Below, one piece after another: positions 38,401-46,866 of a stretch of DNA of 64,000 nt. Made by a program: the position numbers and the translations under genes. Below the pieces are notes generated by a model that saw only the letters and a program-made list of their open reading frames with translations, did not search any database and was not told the origin of the DNA. How positions within the stretch are numbered: the first letter of the stretch is position 1; the number at the start of each line of letters is the position of its first letter. This stretch comes from Planctomycetota bacterium (GTDB lineage Bacteria > Planctomycetota > PUPC01 > JACPCR01): assembly GCA_027625095.1 (NCBI GenBank), contig JAQBXN010000012.1:1-64000 (forward strand), read 5' to 3'.

Positions 38401-39730
38401 TGAGCTCGCCCGGTACTTTTTCGACATCGCTGGTCGGCGTTTCCAGCCGAACAGAAGGGGGGGAGTCCTCCAGTAGGCCGAGGCTAACCTTAAGGCGCTC
38501 AACGTTTGCAAAACCGACCGTGTTTTCGATACGAACTTCAAAGGACATTTTCTTCTTGAACTTGAACTCGTAAAGCCACGCCGACATTTCCTCATCCCAG
38601 TCCAGCTCTTCCGGATCTCTGGTTTTTTCGAAGTGCAGTTCCTGTTTAGAAAGGGGCTGATCGCTTTTGAAGGAAAACTTGACCTCTGTGCCGGGGAGCA
38701 GGCGCATTGGACGCCGGAAGTCCGTAATTGTCTCCTCTTTCAGGCCGGAATATTCCGGAGGCGTAATCGTGAGACGCGCGTCGAGTATCCGTGGCTGGGC
38801 AATCACTTCAGCCAGCCGGACCTCTGTCTGTGCATCACCGCACCGAATCTGGTAGCGGAAGCTGTTCTCGAGCCCACCTCGTGAAAAGAGAAAAGTGCTC
38901 CTGAGCAGCCGGGACATATCTGCAAGGGGCGCCTCGTTAAATGCAAACTTGCCCTCCGAACCATCGACCAGGGCAATCGTGCACCTGCTGGTGGTCATCC
39001 CCGCGCGCTTCAGCAGCCAGCGAAAGACGGCGGGAATCTCGCCTGAGATCTCGGTCTGTATGACCGCCTCGCCGCCTTTACCGACGCGTATTTTGTCCGG
39101 TGTCACCGTGATCTTTACAAAGCTCGGCTTGGGTAAATTCTTTTCCGGAGAAACGAACCGTTCCAACATGAGCGCAAGCTGATACTGCTCAGGAAAGCTC
39201 AGCGCAGTAATTGACGCCATTACTGCCACACCCAGCCATCCGGCACGACGGAGCCATTTGTCTTCGACCATTTTAGCTGGCCGCAATTCCCTGCTGAGCT
39301 TGACCGTTGCCTGTTCGAGTTCCCTCGCTAGTTCCTGCGTGACCTCGCTTTTTTCGCTATCCGGCTGAGCATAGTAATTTTCCAGCGTAACGAACCGCTC
39401 TTCCGGATCATCGCTCAACCGGCTCTCAAATTCGTATGCGATCTGCCGGGCCGTCTTCTTTCTTACGAAGAACAGGAGCAACAAAGCGCCTCCGCACACA
39501 GCGGCCGAGAGGTCAGTCCATTTTCTCAGTTGCAGCCGAATCGCCACGTCCAGAAAGAAGAAGCGGTCCAGATGCATCACCACCAGCGCCAGCACGGCAT
39601 AGATGATGGCCGTGATGAAAATAATCCGGATAAAGTGAAAGCCGCGCTTCAGCAGTAAGTAAGACTGCAGCTTGGCCGCGACTTCCTGTGGAAGATGTTT
39701 GAAGAGCATAAGAGCTGGAAGTTTGCTCAA
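35498..39730 (-). CDS. Large DUF4175-like membrane protein
   Basis: 1410 residues. Membrane spans lie near residues 33-53 (FHFIRIIFITAIIYAVLALV), 75-90 (AAVCGGALLLLFFV) and 165-180. A beta-rich extracytoplasmic part follows (about 200-520), with Ig-like motifs such as VTPDKIRVGKGGEAVIQTE. After it comes a long helical, coiled-coil-like region to the C-terminus. This is the layout of DUF4175-type proteins, which in PVC-type bacteria are commonly encoded near MoxR ATPases and BatA/von Willebrand proteins. A BatA-like gene is present at the far end of this window. The TTG start at 39730 has no clear ribosome site; an ATG at 39709 is an alternative. The function is unknown. Confidence 0.72.
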   Translation of the reverse strand: MSKLPALMLFKHLPQEVAAKLQSYLLLKRGFHFIRIIFITAIIYAVLALVVMHLDRFFFLDVAIRLQLRKWTDLSAAVCGGALLLLFFVRKKTARQIAYEFESRLSDDPEERFVTLENYYAQPDSEKSEVTQELARELEQATVKLSRELRPAKMVEDKWLRRAGWLGVAVMASITALSFPEQYQLALMLERFVSPEKNLPKPSFVKITVTPDKIRVGKGGEAVIQTEISGEIPAVFRWLLKRAGMTTSRCTIALVDGSEGKFAFNEAPLADMSRLLRSTFLFSRGGLENSFRYQIRCGDAQTEVRLAEVIAQPRILDARLTITPPEYSGLKEETITDFRRPMRLLPGTEVKFSFKSDQPLSKQELHFEKTRDPEELDWDEEMSAWLYEFKFKKKMSFEVRIENTVGFANVERLKVSLGLLEDSPPSVRLETPTSDVEKVPGELIPVQAVVEDDLGLQELSLRYTLNPSAEMETAPKEIPIPLETQGTKTINVKTAFDLDKTGAIPGDVIGLRLRARDSAGNDGESREIMIFVVSFTRGENERKRLAALRFVDEALMLISESKRPESSSPGLALDIEQSAFEKIQKAAKESGIELPGSPSILALLDLLELEHHLTDAATNKEDLRRISGLLLVACASTLLPEDPFAHRTEKLNELRTILRGLTHYRLLKNLTWRLFGMRYEALNIQEMLAGLDANASLEKSEAVQRRARLFLDTLQDIGDQLLNSARQIPQLEAAKLTAAVGELNTAAYYMKRGSTKKRMDSTGKVATAIASLITELLPHFSALLDSESSSRRQSSGLYDAALAAAGKQPRHENSIQFLKQDYLFQTQNPFGSAHGILTNAALGAGSKTPRAQTRSEPTGLHRAAYLWQADSVAGLEKISNTEKVIELHLLAAERRAYESEAATQLPQLKNLNSEQEVPIEEIVQAQPAVWPDGDQSARFSAALNDLHDDASELLAAQPTQKLLSSIVDDFDKALVAEKGLAQLQLQNKPEDAAKGLRQLVNIHQETLDNLKRVSDRLLLELYLDPQNSEGARVEMLLLKLREATSRFILRSATIVESLKKQAGNTSIGAAEITALSSDLQRYSLQMQSMKSRLENLREEFAGGTIASEEETAKYAIYEDFMRTREYVNASLSVRGPDAAKSAKAFVEKYPEAGIILLQANAARLKSAVAALHSARKILQSMGGKEPAESATEYSSMISKCLDQLRAFAGLLEQAGEGELQADTKVLLTEAEGRIARLDLKPEEAASKPRIQERLFVLEEALQTTRKIFRELESERETGGWKASFRGGPEGIWEKPYRTDAEHARRRLLSQASFARRQIVLGILEALDATPDRQRLEDGFTWSVFLFRLIRTELAGIGGQKPPATKGDQGGDPHLRFLMEELEKARKVRNLKNYAEPTKEYLDSVADFLRY

Positions 39731-39989
39731 TTGTTCGAGACGTGGGAGTTGGAGTAACTGCTTCGGCCGGGCTGGTCTCTAAATATTTGTCTGAAGAATT
39801 ACTCCACCAAACCAGCCTCCTACGAGATGAACAGGGGCTGGTTTATAGCCAATAGTAAGGAAGCCGCACCAGATCCCATCATTCCAACATTCGATCCCCG
39901 TTTACTCGATCCGCTTTAATCCTGCCGGGCGATTCTGCTATCATGCCGCATTTACCTATCCAGCAGGCGGTCAATTAAGAGGAAAAGAC

Positions 39990-41057
39990 ATGCAAGTAGC
40001 CCTCACAGGCATCCCTGGCACGGGAGTGAAAACGATATTTTCTGCCATCACCGGCAACGTTGAAGCCGCGGGCGCGTCTTCGTGGAAGCCAGGCCAGTCC
40101 CGCCTGGTTTCGCTGCGCGTGCCCGACGAAAGGCTTGATTACCTTTCCGAAGTGTACAAGCCCAAGAAGAAGACTTATGCAACGGTCGAGCTCGTCGAAT
40201 ACCCCGGGCTGTTTGGCTCAGCGTCGACAGATAACAACTCTATTGGAAAAATTCGGCAGGCGAACGCCATCGTCATTAATCTGCGCACTTTCGAAAGCCA
40301 GACATTTCCGCACCCTTCCGGAAGCATCGATCCTGCCCGCGATCTCGAACGTATTTATTCCGACTTTGTCATTGCCGATATTGCGGTTCTCGAGACTCGC
40401 TACGTGCGGCTCGAAAAGAATATTGCGCGTTTGAAGAAGGACGAAGAGGTCGCCGAGTTTGAGGTGCTGAAGAAGTGCCGTGAACTTCTGGAGGCTGGCA
40501 AGGGTGTTAGCGAAGCCGGGCTGTCAGAGGAAGAGAGCAAGCTCATTCGCAGCTTTGGGTTTCTCACCGAGAAGCCTCTCGTATTACTCATCAATATCGG
40601 TGAGAACCAGCTCGGCGAGGAAGAGTCTGTCATGGCTCCATTTGTGGAGAAGGGATATGAAGTCCAGGCGTTGTGCGGCTCGCTTGAAGCCGAACTTGCG
40701 GCACTCGATAAAGACGAGCGGGCCGAATTTATGAGTGATTTCGGCGTCACAAAACTGGCCGCGCCCACGGTACTGTCAGCCATTTTTCGGCGTCTCTCCA
40801 TCCTCACCTTTTTCACTTACGGTGAAGATGAATGCCGTGCCTGGAACGTCGAGGAGGGCGATACCGCGGTGGCTGCTGCCGGTAAAATTCACACGGACCT
40901 CGCACGTGGATTTATCCGGGCCGAAGTAGTGGGCTGGGACGACTTCAAAGAACACGGCAGCATAAAGGAAGTCAAGGCCGCGGGCAGATTTCGGTTGGAA
41001 GGTAAGGAATACCTGGTGAACGAAGGGGATCTGATCATCATCCGGCACAGTAGTTAG
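39990..41057 (+). CDS. YchF/Obg-like P-loop protein with shifted Walker A lysine
   Basis: 355 residues with GAGGAAAAG upstream of the ATG. The N-terminal G domain resembles YchF: VALTGIPGTGVKTIFSAITG, ELVEYPGLFGS in place of the G3 motif, AIVINLRTF, and NIGENQLGEEE as the G4-like segment. A helical insertion (about 130-190) and a C-terminal TGS domain (LTFFTYGEDECRAWNVEEGD to IIIRHSS) complete the family plan. YchF proteins bind ATP and associate with ribosomes. Here the phosphate loop reads GTGVKT instead of GxGKT/S, moving the key lysine by one residue, so nucleotide binding may be weak or altered. A TATCAT at 39938-39943 could be its -10 box. Confidence 0.78.
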   Translation: MQVALTGIPGTGVKTIFSAITGNVEAAGASSWKPGQSRLVSLRVPDERLDYLSEVYKPKKKTYATVELVEYPGLFGSASTDNNSIGKIRQANAIVINLRTFESQTFPHPSGSIDPARDLERIYSDFVIADIAVLETRYVRLEKNIARLKKDEEVAEFEVLKKCRELLEAGKGVSEAGLSEEESKLIRSFGFLTEKPLVLLINIGENQLGEEESVMAPFVEKGYEVQALCGSLEAELAALDKDERAEFMSDFGVTKLAAPTVLSAIFRRLSILTFFTYGEDECRAWNVEEGDTAVAAAGKIHTDLARGFIRAEVVGWDDFKEHGSIKEVKAAGRFRLEGKEYLVNEGDLIIIRHSS

Positions 41058-41070
41058 AAAACTTGCCCGC

Positions 41071-41793
41071 TTATTCCACCACGCCGACCTTGATATCCAG
41101 TTCTGAACGCAATTGAATCCGATCCACCTTTCCATCCCGAACCCAGAGGATGCGATCGGACGCGGCAAGCATTTTGTGATCGTGTGTCGCGGAAATCACG
41201 GTTGTACCGTCCTCTTTACTGAGTTGGCTCAGCAGGGCGATAATCTCTTCGCCGGTGTGAAGGTCCAGGTTACCGGTCGGCTCATCAGCCAGAATGATGG
41301 ACGGCTTATTGGCAAGCGCGCGTGCGATCGCCACGCGCTGTTGCTGCCCCCCGGAAAGCTCGTCGGGCCGGTGCTTCAAGCGATGTCCGAGGCCGACGCG
41401 GTCCAGGACTTCCTTCGCTATCTCGGTGGATTCTTCGTACGGGATGCCGCTGAAAATGAGAGGCATCGCTACGTTATCGATAGCGTTGTAGGCAGGGATT
41501 AGATTGAAGGTCTGAAAAATGTAGCCGATGTGATGACTACGGAAATAGGCGAGTTCCCGGCTGGAAAGCTTCGTCAGGTCTACCGCTGCCACTGTGACGT
41601 GACCCGAGGTCGGCAAGTCGAGTCCCCCCACCATGTTGAACAGGGTGCTTTTACCTGACCCGGACGGCCCCATAATGGACAAGTATTCGCCTTTATAGAT
41701 ATCGAGATTGATATCTTTGCACGCGTACACCGTGGTATGCCCAAGATTGAATTCTTTATTCAGTCCACGAATTTGGATCAGGGTTTCCTGCAT
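41071..41793 (-). CDS. ABC transporter ATP-binding protein (LolD/MacB type)
   Basis: 240 residues with all ATPase motifs: Walker [11 protein letters not shown]-loop FQTFNLI, signature LSGGQQQR, Walker [13 protein letters not shown] and the H-loop ATHDH. The closest families are the LolD/MacB/FtsE-like exporters that work with FtsX-type permeases on lipoprotein release or efflux. About 20 extra residues ([19 protein letters not shown]) extend the C-terminus. No permease lies on either side, so its partner is encoded elsewhere. It converges with the YchF-like gene at 13 bases distance. Confidence 0.88.
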   Translation of the reverse strand: MQETLIQIRGLNKEFNLGHTTVYACKDINLDIYKGEYLSIMGPSGSGKSTLFNMVGGLDLPTSGHVTVAAVDLTKLSSRELAYFRSHHIGYIFQTFNLIPAYNAIDNVAMPLIFSGIPYEESTEIAKEVLDRVGLGHRLKHRPDELSGGQQQRVAIARALANKPSIILADEPTGNLDLHTGEEIIALLSQLSKEDGTTVISATHDHKMLAASDRILWVRDGKVDRIQLRSELDIKVGVVE

Positions 41794-41893
41794 CAGAACA
41801 GTTCCTTCGATTTCAATTGATTTCTGTGATACATGGTGTCAATGAAGCTCCCAATTTGCAAGAGGATCGTCCCTTCTTCTCAGAAAGCATTCC

Positions 41894-43009
41894 GTGAAGA
41901 TAACAAAAGTTGAGCCGCTGCATCTGCGCCTGCCCGACGTCCGCGAGATCGCCGATGGTACGCAGGACGTTTTGCTGGTGAGAGTGCACACTGACGCGGG
42001 CATTGAAGGAATCGGCGAAGTGACCAGCCAGAGCTATGTGTGCAAAGCGATCATCGAAGCCCCGCGTTCAGCGAAACGAAGACACGGCCTTGATGAAATA
42101 TGCCGTGGCCTGGATCCTCTCGATATCGAGGGCTGCTGGCGCACGATGTATGACCAGACCATCCGATACGGCAGACGGGGCGCGGCCATCCACGCTATCA
42201 GCGGGGTGGACCTCGCGCTTTGGGACATCAAAGGCAAGGCTCTTGGAAAGCCCGTCTACGAACTGCTCGGAGGCAGGAAGCATGAAAAGATTCGTGCCTA
42301 CGCCAGCGTTCTGTTTGGTGATACACCCGAAGTAACGGGCAGGCTGGCTGAAGAGTTCGTGGCCAACGACCTCACCGCTGTGAAGTTTGGGTGGGGGCCG
42401 TTCGGCAAGACTTGGGACACTGACCGGAAGCATCTTGAAGCGGCTAGAAGAGCACTTGGTGACGAAAAGGAGCTGATGGTAGATGTCGGGCACGTATGGG
42501 ATGCGGACACAGCTATCGAACGTTGCCAGCGAATGGAACCATTCCGACCCTTCTGGGTGGAAGAGCCCTTGACGCCGGATGACATCCGTGGGTATGGCCG
42601 CCTGTGCGACGCAGCCAATCTAAAGATCGCCGCGGGAGAAGCAGACGTCACCACGATAGATTTCGAACGACTGATGGATGAAGGAGGCCTGCACGTCATC
42701 CAGCCTGACGTCGCCTTCGCTGGTGGTCTGAGCGTCTGCTGGAAAGTTTCACAAATGGCTAGAGAACGTGGGCGGTTGTGCGTCCCTCATTGCTTCAGTA
42801 CGGGCGTGAATCAGGCGGCATCGATTCACTGGATGACCGCGTACGAGGATGCAAAGTTCGTCGAGTACTGTCTTGCAGAGGGCCCACTGATAAGAGATCT
42901 CATTGGGGGCGTGCCATCATTAGAGGCTGGGTACGCCACGGCCTCCGACCGGCCTGGATTTGGAATCGAAATCAACGACGAGGTGCTCGAACGCTTTATC
43001 GTCCGTTAA
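41894..43009 (+). CDS. Enolase-superfamily dehydratase (mandelate racemase/MLE type)
   Basis: 371 residues from a GTG. The N-terminal capping domain (1-120) includes LLVRVHTDAGIEGIGEVTS. The barrel carries the Mg ligands in order: Asp in LMVDVGHVWD, Glu in FWVEEPLTPDD and Glu in IAAGEADVTT. VKFGWG holds the catalytic lysine region and VPHCFSTG a histidine near the end. Such enzymes dehydrate sugar acids or racemise or cycloisomerise carboxylates. With an HpcH/HpaI aldolase and a UxaA-type dehydratase nearby, a sugar-acid dehydratase is most likely. Its last 14 bases overlap the convergent aldolase gene. Confidence 0.82.
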   Translation: MKITKVEPLHLRLPDVREIADGTQDVLLVRVHTDAGIEGIGEVTSQSYVCKAIIEAPRSAKRRHGLDEICRGLDPLDIEGCWRTMYDQTIRYGRRGAAIHAISGVDLALWDIKGKALGKPVYELLGGRKHEKIRAYASVLFGDTPEVTGRLAEEFVANDLTAVKFGWGPFGKTWDTDRKHLEAARRALGDEKELMVDVGHVWDADTAIERCQRMEPFRPFWVEEPLTPDDIRGYGRLCDAANLKIAAGEADVTTIDFERLMDEGGLHVIQPDVAFAGGLSVCWKVSQMARERGRLCVPHCFSTGVNQAASIHWMTAYEDAKFVEYCLAEGPLIRDLIGGVPSLEAGYATASDRPGFGIEINDEVLERFIVR

Positions 43010-43772
43010 ATGACAGGGCATCGGCATCCTTCTTGGCCTGAACTGCCGCTGACTCCATGAAACCGACATCTCCTCCAATCGTACCGATTTGTCCGCCTCG
43101 CTCGATCCAATACTGCGCAAGTTCAAGGGTGCCGGAAAAGAGACCGAAGGGAACTTTGTGTTCCTGGCATTTTTTTAGGATTTGGTTCATTGCGTCCTGG
43201 ACTTCCTGATGACCTCGATCCATCAGGTGACCGTACGAAGCGGAAAGGTCCGCAGGCCCGATCATGATTCCATCGAGTCCGGGCGTTGAAAGTATCCCGT
43301 CAAGATTGGCCACCGCGCTGCTATTTTCAATCTGTGCGAAGACCAGGATGTTGTCATTCGCTTTGGCAAAGTATTCCTCTGCACCTCCATTTATCCTGAC
43401 TGCCCTGCGTGGACCCCAACCGCGGTTACCCGCTGGCGGATACTTTGTAGAAGCGACTGCCTGCTGGCATTCCGCCTTTGAACTGATCCAGGGGAAGATG
43501 ATCCCTTCGGCCCCGAGATCCAGAATTCGCTTTACCCAGACCGGATCGTTCCAGGGGGTACGAACGATCTTCGTGGATGGGGAATCTCTCAAGGCGATGA
43601 AGATCGTCTGAAGCTCGCTGGTCGTCAGGGGCGAGTGTTCCAGGTCGATAATAAGGAAGTCAAATCCTATCTGGCCCATCACCTCCGCTGCGAAGGGATC
43701 GGGCAAGCTGATACAACTGCCAATAGTCGCCTTGCCTTTCTTGAGGATGGATTTGACTTTGTTTTCGCGCAT
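42996..43772 (-). CDS. HpcH/HpaI family class II aldolase
   Basis: 258 residues with AGGAAGG before the ATG. The family pattern is clear: FDFLIIDLEHSPLT, GAEGIIFPWISS, GNRGWGPRRA, VFAQIENSSAVANLDGIL and GIMIGPADLSASYGH. The glutamate and aspartate that bind the divalent metal lie in QIENS and GPADLS. These enzymes reversibly split 2-keto-3-deoxy sugar acids or related hydroxy-oxoacids into pyruvate and an aldehyde. It would fit as the step after the neighbouring dehydratase. The two genes are convergent and overlap by 14 bases. Confidence 0.85.
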   Translation of the reverse strand: MRENKVKSILKKGKATIGSCISLPDPFAAEVMGQIGFDFLIIDLEHSPLTTSELQTIFIALRDSPSTKIVRTPWNDPVWVKRILDLGAEGIIFPWISSKAECQQAVASTKYPPAGNRGWGPRRAVRINGGAEEYFAKANDNILVFAQIENSSAVANLDGILSTPGLDGIMIGPADLSASYGHLMDRGHQEVQDAMNQILKKCQEHKVPFGLFSGTLELAQYWIERGGQIGTIGGDVGFMESAAVQAKKDADALSFNGR

Positions 43773-44011
43773 GTTGCCTTCCTGTTAAAAATTTGAATCT
43801 CAGACGGATGCCAGGCCCCGACAGCACGCCACAGCCAATGGCAGAGTGTTTCGAGAGACTGAAAGATCGGGTTGATGAAGCTAAGGTTAAGAGTGTTTTC
43901 TTTGCCCGGCAATACAAACTCAACGCCTGATTCGTTCCATGCCCTCTTGTCTACTGCGTCCTGAATCAATAAACTGCCGCGCCATTATTCATCCAAAAGG
44001 AGAGATCACTC

Positions 44012-45043
44012 ATGGCCAAAAATTACCACTTCTCGTTCGGCCCCTGGAACATCTCAACTGGTGCCGATCCGTTTGGGCCTCCCGTCCGGCGCGATGTAGC
44101 GCTGATGCAGAAATTCAAGATGTATCGCGGCCTCGGGTTCGATTACGTTCAGTTCCATGATGACGATACCGTCCCTGCCGAAACCGATTGGCAGGGCACC
44201 CAGCGCGGTGTCAAGAAAATCAAAAAATTGCTCGAAGATCAGGGCCTCAAGGCCGAATTCGTGGCCCCGCGTCTTTGGGAAAACCCAAAGACCATCGACG
44301 GTGCTTACACCTCTAACAATGCCTCCGAACGGGCCTATGCGATCGAACGCTCCAAGCGTGCCATCGATATAGCGAACCTACTTGGAACACCAAACATCGT
44401 GCTGTGGCTTGCCCGAGAGGGCACCTACATCCGTGAAGCAAAAGATCCGGTTACTGGTATCGGAAGAATCGTCGACGCCATCAACGTCATGCTGGAGCAC
44501 GATTCGGGCATCAAGATCCTCGGCGAGATGAAACCAAACGAACCAATGGACCAGGCCTACCTGCCCACACCGGGCCACTTCACCGGGCTTGCTTACAGGA
44601 CTGCCGATCCTGACCGGGTCGGAGTACTGATCGAATCTGCACACTCAATTCTGGCAGGCCTCGATCCCTCGGATGACATGGCGTACGTACTCTGGCACAA
44701 GAAGCTCTGGGGCGTTCACCTCAACGATCAGAACGGCCTGAAATACGATCAGGACAAAGCCTTCGGCAGTGTCAATCTTCGAAGAGCTTTCAACCAGGTT
44801 TATGTGCTCGACAAATGCGGTTACCAGGATCAGAGCGACGGTGTCATCGGCCTCGACGTCAAGGCCATGCGCACCACTAAACAAAAAGACCAGACCAGCC
44901 ACCTGACGAACAGTCTTCAGGTTTTCAAAGACATTTTGAAGGTCGTTCGAAGCGTCGATGAGAAAAAGGTCGAAGCGTTTCGAAAGACGCGTGACTACGA
45001 AGGCCTTGATCTTTACATCATGCGGCATCTGCTGGGTAAGTAA
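44012..45043 (+). CDS. Xylose isomerase-like TIM-barrel enzyme
   Basis: 343 residues with AAAGGAGAG before the ATG. It resembles class I (actinobacterial type) xylose isomerase: FSFGPWNISTGADPFGPPVR at the N-terminus, YVQFHDDDTVP with the catalytic histidine, ILGEMKPNEPMD with the metal glutamate, and GVHLNDQNGLKYDQDKAFGS with metal aspartates. The reaction would be aldose to ketose isomerisation. Length is somewhat below the usual 390, and divergence leaves the sugar uncertain. A terminator follows within 50 bases. Confidence 0.8.
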   Translation: MAKNYHFSFGPWNISTGADPFGPPVRRDVALMQKFKMYRGLGFDYVQFHDDDTVPAETDWQGTQRGVKKIKKLLEDQGLKAEFVAPRLWENPKTIDGAYTSNNASERAYAIERSKRAIDIANLLGTPNIVLWLAREGTYIREAKDPVTGIGRIVDAINVMLEHDSGIKILGEMKPNEPMDQAYLPTPGHFTGLAYRTADPDRVGVLIESAHSILAGLDPSDDMAYVLWHKKLWGVHLNDQNGLKYDQDKAFGSVNLRRAFNQVYVLDKCGYQDQSDGVIGLDVKAMRTTKQKDQTSHLTNSLQVFKDILKVVRSVDEKKVEAFRKTRDYEGLDLYIMRHLLGK

Positions 45044-45087
45044 GATGCCAATGCTGGCACCGTGCCATGCACGGACTCGTTGAAAAC

Positions 45088-45126
45088 AGCCCCTCTTCGG
45101 TGAAAATAGCCGGACTGGGGCTTTTT
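45088..45126 (+). terminator. Likely terminator after the xylose isomerase-like gene
   Basis: An outer stem AGCCCC (45088-45093) with GGGGCT (45117-45122) encloses a smaller CGG/CCG pairing and is followed by a run of five T. The long loop makes it weaker than a typical one. Confidence 0.55.
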
Positions 45127-45153
45127 CAATTTTTGACAATTCGTAGCTACAAT
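45124..45153 (+). promoter_or_regulatory. Candidate sigma-70 promoter of the UxaA operon
   Basis: A TACAAT -10 box (45148-45153) lies 18 bases after a weak TTTCAA -35 box (45124-45129), about 70 bases before the start of the UxaA-type gene. The -10 box is the same as that upstream of the tRNA gene. Confidence 0.35.
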
Positions 45154-45222
45154 CTGCCAGCTTGCAGGTTCTGATTCATCAAGCGGGCAATTTTCTGCTA
45201 CGCCAATCCACTCCACCCGCAC

Positions 45223-46866
45223 ATGTCTACGCCATTTTCTGAATACGCTGTCATTGTCAATCCCAGGCAGGTGGGCTCGCTGAAGGCGGACAATATCGCG
45301 GTGGCCAAGGTCGATATCCCAGCGGGCTGGGAACTCCAGTCCAACGGGCACACCACACGGATCAGCCAGCCGATTCCGCGGGGTTGTTCATTCGCCATCA
45401 ACGAAATTGCCAGAGACGAGTCCATCATTGCTCTGGGCGTCCATGTAGGATTCGCGTCACGGAAAATCGCGGCCGGCGGATATATCGATCCGGCCGGTCT
45501 GGGGAACATGAGACACGAGCTCAAGAGTGAAGAACCACGCCTCTGCAGCCTCGCCACGGAAACGCCATATTCCGACGATTTGCTCAGCCGAACGTTCAAC
45601 GGTTTTCGACGCAAAGTGACCACTGCAGGCAAAGAAGGCGCGGGCACGCAAAACATCGTCGCCATCTTGAACACTGTGAAGTGTTCACAAACGACGACCC
45701 AAAACATCGCTTACCTGGCGAAGCAGAAACTGCTGCCGAAATACCCCAACGTCACCGATGTGGTCGCTATCACCCAGGAATACGGTTGCGGGATGCCGGT
45801 AGGCAAGGCCAAAGCCGAACTCGCCCGCCTGCTGATTGCGATCATGAACTGCCCAAATATCGGCGCCGTCTATGTCCTGGGTCTGGGCTGCGAACACCTC
45901 TGTCCGATTCCGGGAGTCGAAGGAAGTGTGTTTACCACTTTTGCAGACAGCGTCATCGATTTTGAGGAACGAGCTCAGACCGATCACCTCCAGCACTACC
46001 GAAGCGAACTCGCCGCGGTCAACGCAATCGTCGATGGCCCGCTGATACGGATGTTCGAGGCGGCCAATCGATGCGAGCGTGAACCACTGCCTATCCGGCA
46101 TCTCACCCTGGGATTAAAGTGCGGCGGTTCAGATCGCTTCTCCGGGGTCACTGCAAATCCGGCGCTTGGTGTCGCTGTGGATCGTCTCATTCGGGGCGGT
46201 GGCGCGGCTATCATTACCGAGACACCTGAATTCGAAGGCTACATGCACGTCATGGCCGAACGCTCGCGTGATGAAGGAACTGCACGGTGGCTTCTCAATA
46301 TGATCCCCCGTTTTGACGAAGTAAGTAAAACCTACCCCATCCCGGAGAGCGGCCGACAGCAGGTCACGCCGGGCAATTTCAAGGGCGGCCTGCTCAACAT
46401 TTTCATGAAGGCCGCGGGCGCGGCCGCTAAAGCCGGATCGAGCGCTGTTGAAGGCGGGCTCGAATATGGCGACTCGATTTATGTTCACGATCGCCGCGGG
46501 CTGTGGGTACTTGATTGCCCGAGTTATGATCAGATTTCGACACCGGCACTCGCCCTCTCCGGATGTCAGATGGTTGTTTTCACGACCGGCAGAGGTACTG
46601 CAATTGGTTCCGCCCTTGGCCAGGTCGTCAAGGTGGCATCGACCAGAGAGGTCGGGCTGGACCAGCACATCGATTTCTTCGCCGATGGCATCCTCAATGG
46701 CGAGAGCCTCGAAAGTGTCGGTGAGGCCATGTTCGAAAAGATTCTTGCCATCGCGTCCGGCAGTGATGCAACTGCTATCGAGAGGTGGAATCAATTGTTA
46801 CTCGAAGCCGGCCTCCCCCACCAGCATTACGAATTCATGCCCTGGAAACGCTGGGCGGACAACTAA
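45223..46866 (+). CDS. UxaA-family altronate/galactarate dehydratase
   Basis: 547 residues. The N-terminal 100 residues form the SAF domain (DNIAVAKVDIPAGWEL to IKR-type ends), and the rest is the UxaA catalytic part: KVTTAGKEGAGTQNIVAILN, ITQEYGCGM, NIGAVYVLGLGCEH, TLGLKCGGSDRFSGVTANPA and GDSIYVHDRRGLWVLDCP. The conserved cysteines and histidine (GLGCEH, LKCGGSD) probably hold the metal. The enzyme removes water from altronate or galactarate to give a 2-keto-3-deoxy acid. Fused SAF plus UxaA is the usual form. It is the first gene of a run with the UVR-motif and peptidase genes. Confidence 0.85.
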   Translation: MSTPFSEYAVIVNPRQVGSLKADNIAVAKVDIPAGWELQSNGHTTRISQPIPRGCSFAINEIARDESIIALGVHVGFASRKIAAGGYIDPAGLGNMRHELKSEEPRLCSLATETPYSDDLLSRTFNGFRRKVTTAGKEGAGTQNIVAILNTVKCSQTTTQNIAYLAKQKLLPKYPNVTDVVAITQEYGCGMPVGKAKAELARLLIAIMNCPNIGAVYVLGLGCEHLCPIPGVEGSVFTTFADSVIDFEERAQTDHLQHYRSELAAVNAIVDGPLIRMFEAANRCEREPLPIRHLTLGLKCGGSDRFSGVTANPALGVAVDRLIRGGGAAIITETPEFEGYMHVMAERSRDEGTARWLLNMIPRFDEVSKTYPIPESGRQQVTPGNFKGGLLNIFMKAAGAAAKAGSSAVEGGLEYGDSIYVHDRRGLWVLDCPSYDQISTPALALSGCQMVVFTTGRGTAIGSALGQVVKVASTREVGLDQHIDFFADGILNGESLESVGEAMFEKILAIASGSDATAIERWNQLLLEAGLPHQHYEFMPWKRWADN

